Below, in pieces: positions 5,510 to 7,139 of a stretch of DNA of 7,139 bases. The stretch is from Heliobacteriaceae bacterium. Its GTDB lineage: Bacteria; Cyanobacteriota; Vampirovibrionia; Gastranaerophilales; Gastranaerophilaceae. A model generated the notes under the pieces. That model did not search any database. It saw only the letters and a program-made list of their open reading frames with translations, and was not told the DNA's origin. The stretch is from the NCBI GenBank assembly GCA_031267015.1, contig JAIRZW010000048.1, forward strand, positions 1 to 7,139, read 5' to 3'. Position 1 is the stretch's first letter; the number at the start of each line of letters is the position of its first letter. The position numbers and the translations under genes are program-made.

Positions 5510-6424
5510 TCAACTCATTTCCTGCTTCACAAGCCGCGGTGAAATACTCAGCGATGAATGGTTTTTTAATGCAAGGTTCATATTTTTTTCGTACTCTGTG
5601 CGCTTGCCTTGAGATTTGTAAACCTGCGCCAGAATATAATACAAATCACCGTTCGCGCCGCAATAATTAACTCCCTGCTGCAATATAGCTTCAGCATTAT
5701 CATACATCTGCCCGCGCGCCAGAATCTTCGCATAAATCTTGTAAGCCTCAATATCCTTAGGGTTAAGCTCAAGTGTGCGCATTAACTTTTCGCCCGCGCA
5801 CTCAAGGTTGCCACTCTCGTAATCTATCACAGCCAGATTATAATACGCCCAACTGTAATCCGGCGAAAGCTCAAGAACCTTATAGAACGCGGCTTGAGCC
5901 GCCTCAATGTCTCCGTCGTCTTTGTAAATATTCCCTAAATAAAAATGCGCGTAAATATCCTCGTCATTCAGTTCAACCGTGCGCTGAAAATAGTATTTTG
6001 CCGCGTCTTTTTTGCCCTGCTTAAAATAACTCAGCCCGATGCTAAAATACGCATTGGAATCGTCGCTGTCGATTTCCAAAACCTTCTCAAACGACTCAAC
6101 GGCCTTGTCAAAGTTCTTTTTGTCCATGTAAACAAGCCCTAAATTGTAATACGCATCGGCTTCTTCCGGCGCATGCAGAATCGCTTTAAGATAGTTGGCC
6201 TCAGCCTTGTCAAGGTCTTTAAGCTTTTCGTATACAATTCCGAGGTTATAAAAAATTCCGCTGTCTTGCGGGAAGATTCTCGACAGATACAGAAAATGCT
6301 GCAAGGCTTCCTCGGAAAACCCGGAATCCAGCAAAAGCACTGCAAGCTGTCTTCTCGCCTGAAAATTGGAAGAATCCTCTTTTAAAGTCTGCTGCAAACT
6401 CTCAATTTTGTTAATATTTGACAC
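5510..6424 (-). CDS. Tetratricopeptide repeat (TPR) protein, eight repeats
   Basis: This 304-residue soluble protein is built almost entirely of 34-residue TPR units, which stack into a superhelix that binds protein partners. Repeats begin in perfect register at about residues 22, 56, 90, 124, 158, 192, 226 and 260, with the usual pattern, for example DAYYNLGLVYMDKKNFDKAV (90-109) and WAYYNLAVIDYESGNLECAG (192-211). A short N-terminal helix and a C-terminal tail of about 11 residues flank the array. No signal peptide, membrane segment or fused enzyme domain is seen, so it is probably a cytosolic scaffold whose partners cannot be named. The start is GTG at 6424-6422, supported by a strong SD, AAGGGGG (6436-6430), 5 nt upstream. 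A minus-strand TATAAT (6450-6445) could give it a short leader. It is divergent from the exported protein at 6453 across 28 bp, and its stop lies 1 bp from that of the orphan gene. Confidence 0.93.
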   Translation of the reverse strand: MSNINKIESLQQTLKEDSSNFQARRQLAVLLLDSGFSEEALQHFLYLSRIFPQDSGIFYNLGIVYEKLKDLDKAEANYLKAILHAPEEADAYYNLGLVYMDKKNFDKAVESFEKVLEIDSDDSNAYFSIGLSYFKQGKKDAAKYYFQRTVELNDEDIYAHFYLGNIYKDDGDIEAAQAAFYKVLELSPDYSWAYYNLAVIDYESGNLECAGEKLMRTLELNPKDIEAYKIYAKILARGQMYDNAEAILQQGVNYCGANGDLYYILAQVYKSQGKRTEYEKNMNLALKNHSSLSISPRLVKQEMS

Positions 6425-6446
6425 AAATTCCCCCTTGTAATAAAAT
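6418..6446 (+). promoter_or_regulatory. Strong sigma70-type promoter for the exported protein gene (probably leaderless)
   Basis: A perfect -35 TTGACA (6418-6423), a 17-bp spacer and a -10 TAAAAT (6441-6446, 5 of 6 matches) make the best promoter in the window. The predicted start, about 7 nt after the -10 box, coincides with the A of the ATG at 6453. No Shine-Dalgarno sequence precedes that ATG, which fits a leaderless message. The -35 box overlaps the GTG start codon of the divergent TPR gene. Confidence 0.75.
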
Positions 6447-6450
6447 TATA
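6430..6450 (-). promoter_or_regulatory. Minus-strand -10 box and strong ribosome site for the TPR gene
   Basis: Read on the minus strand, TATAAT (6450-6445) overlaps the plus-strand -10 box by 2 bp. Transcription from it would start near 6438 and give a leader of about 14 nt carrying AAGGGGG (6436-6430), 5 nt before the GTG start. The -35 region lies inside the first codons of the divergent gene and is only a partial match. The ribosome site is convincing; the promoter is less certain. Confidence 0.55.
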
Positions 6451-6452
6451 GC

Positions 6453-7109
6453 ATGAAGAAAATAATTGTATTAATGTTAATAATGTTGTTCGCGGGGGCT
6501 GCGATTGCGGCGCCGTTCAACGCAAACGCAAAGACCAAACGGATTCCGGCGGGCACTGTAATCTCTTTGAAGCTGCTAACACCGCTCACGACATCGGCAG
6601 CCAACGCGGGCGCTGAGTTTTCAGCTATTTTGCTGAACGACCAGACCGCAGGAAACGACATAATCCTTCCGCAAGGCTCTTTAATCCGCGGAAACGTACA
6701 GAAAATCGTTGCGGCAAAACGGCTTTCACGCGGCGCGATTTTGTATTTGGATTTTGACCATATAGTAACTCCGAACGGGCGTCAGCTGCCTGTTTCACTG
6801 TCGATTACGGGCAGAATGGATTTGACTTATGACGGCGGCTTAACGACAACGCGCGGGTATGGCGACGCCATGAAACTGGATTGGGAAAAGACAAAAGACA
6901 TTGTTTCAGACGCTATAGAATGGGGAAGTGATACAGGCGGCACAATTTTAGTTCCGTTTGCTGCAATCGGCGGCGGAATCGGCGGCGGCGCTTACTATGC
7001 TTACAGCAGTGTTGCTGACCTAATCAAAAAAGGCAAGAATGTGTACATCCACGCAGGCGAAGTGATTAACGTAATTCTGACCGAGCCTGTTGACGTGCCG
7101 GTTATTTAA
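6453..7109 (+). CDS. Exported protein with a VirB10/TrbI-like beta domain
   Basis: This 218-residue protein begins with a clear Sec signal peptide: MKK, a hydrophobic core (IIVLMLIMLFAGAAIA) and probable cleavage near AIA-A (19/20). It should therefore act in the periplasm or envelope. The mature part opens with IPAGTVISLKLLTPLTTSA (31-49), then ILPQGSLIRGNV (71-82), an RLSRGAILYLDFDHI strand (90-104) and PNGRQLPVSLSI (107-118). This pattern, an IPxGT strand and then a 'P.GS...G.V...R....L.L.FD.I..P.G...P' strand, resembles the beta domain of VirB10/TrbI-type proteins and related stand-alone exported proteins. A Gly-rich segment (AAIGGGIGGGAYYAY, 170-184) precedes a final strand, IHAGEVINVILTEPV (199-213), which echoes the first one. 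No other type IV secretion gene is nearby, so a conjugation or secretion role is not supported. A strong promoter ends 6 nt upstream and there is no SD, so the mRNA is probably leaderless. Exact function unknown. Confidence 0.9.
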   Translation: MKKIIVLMLIMLFAGAAIAAPFNANAKTKRIPAGTVISLKLLTPLTTSAANAGAEFSAILLNDQTAGNDIILPQGSLIRGNVQKIVAAKRLSRGAILYLDFDHIVTPNGRQLPVSLSITGRMDLTYDGGLTTTRGYGDAMKLDWEKTKDIVSDAIEWGSDTGGTILVPFAAIGGGIGGGAYYAYSSVADLIKKGKNVYIHAGEVINVILTEPVDVPVI

Positions 7110-7116
7110 CAACACT

Positions 7117-7139
7117 CTATGCTTTCTTTTCAAGTTCTA
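7117..7139 (-). CDS. Possible C-terminal end of a minus-strand gene cut by the window edge
   Basis: Read on the minus strand from the edge, one frame gives ELEKKA and then TAG (7119-7117). This resembles a normal charged C-terminus and would sit 7 bp from the stop of the exported protein gene, matching the tight convergent spacing elsewhere in the window. Only six codons are visible, so this is a weak call. Confidence 0.25.

Noticed and set aside
1..7139. CRISPR array, tRNA/rRNA genes, insertion sequences, prophage or att sites
   Set aside because: No regularly spaced repeats, cloverleaf, transposase or integrase was found; the window is densely filled with ordinary protein genes.

Overview
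The window holds seven complete genes packed with almost no spare DNA. There is no insertion sequence, prophage, CRISPR array or RNA gene that I can see. The best guess for the source is an uncultured gut-type bacterium of the Gastranaerophilales (Melainabacteria/Vampirovibrionia). The main clue is the protein at 4921-5508, whose N-terminus carries the short Asn-rich 'NPSFGLK' tag I associate with lineage-specific proteins of that group. This placement comes from memory and is only moderately supported; Elusimicrobiota or another small-genome lineage is possible.

Layout: a tRNA-dihydrouridine synthase (dus, +, 22-1017) and a small unknown protein (+, 1062-1613) lead into a convergent arginyl-tRNA synthetase (argS, -, 3342-1591), which overlaps the small gene by 23 bp. 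A symmetrical divergent promoter separates argS from the Mg2+ channel gene mgtE (+, 3459-4826). Next come a lineage-specific, AT-rich orphan (+, 4921-5508), a convergent 8-repeat TPR protein (-, 6424-5510, stop codons 1 bp apart) and, divergent from it across only 28 bp, an exported VirB10/TrbI-like beta-domain protein (+, 6453-7109). The last bases may hold the tail of another minus-strand gene. No intergenic gap exceeds about 120 bp.

The most striking feature is a pair of unrelated palindromic repeat elements inserted in frame into two core tRNA genes. One is a GC-rich hairpin of about 38 bp in dus (421-458). The other is a 92-bp element with perfect 10-bp terminal inverted repeats in argS (2623-2714). 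Each adds a stretch of residues foreign to the enzyme family (about 14 in Dus, about 31 in ArgS) without breaking the reading frame. This resembles the Rickettsia palindromic elements that live inside protein genes.

Two further themes stand out. First, the unknown protein at 1062-1613 shows three motif blocks (WDxK; GN...YFYG...AGF; D...DQxSI) that I tentatively match to the 'polymorphic toxin type 44' domain, although it has no carrier and no immunity gene. Second, several genes have a -10 box ending only 4-6 nt before the ATG and no Shine-Dalgarno sequence, suggesting leaderless mRNAs, while others have clear SD sequences (AAGGGG, AAGGGGG). Apart from dus and argS, which both act on tRNA, the genes do not form an obvious pathway and look like ordinary chromosome with accessory genes interspersed.
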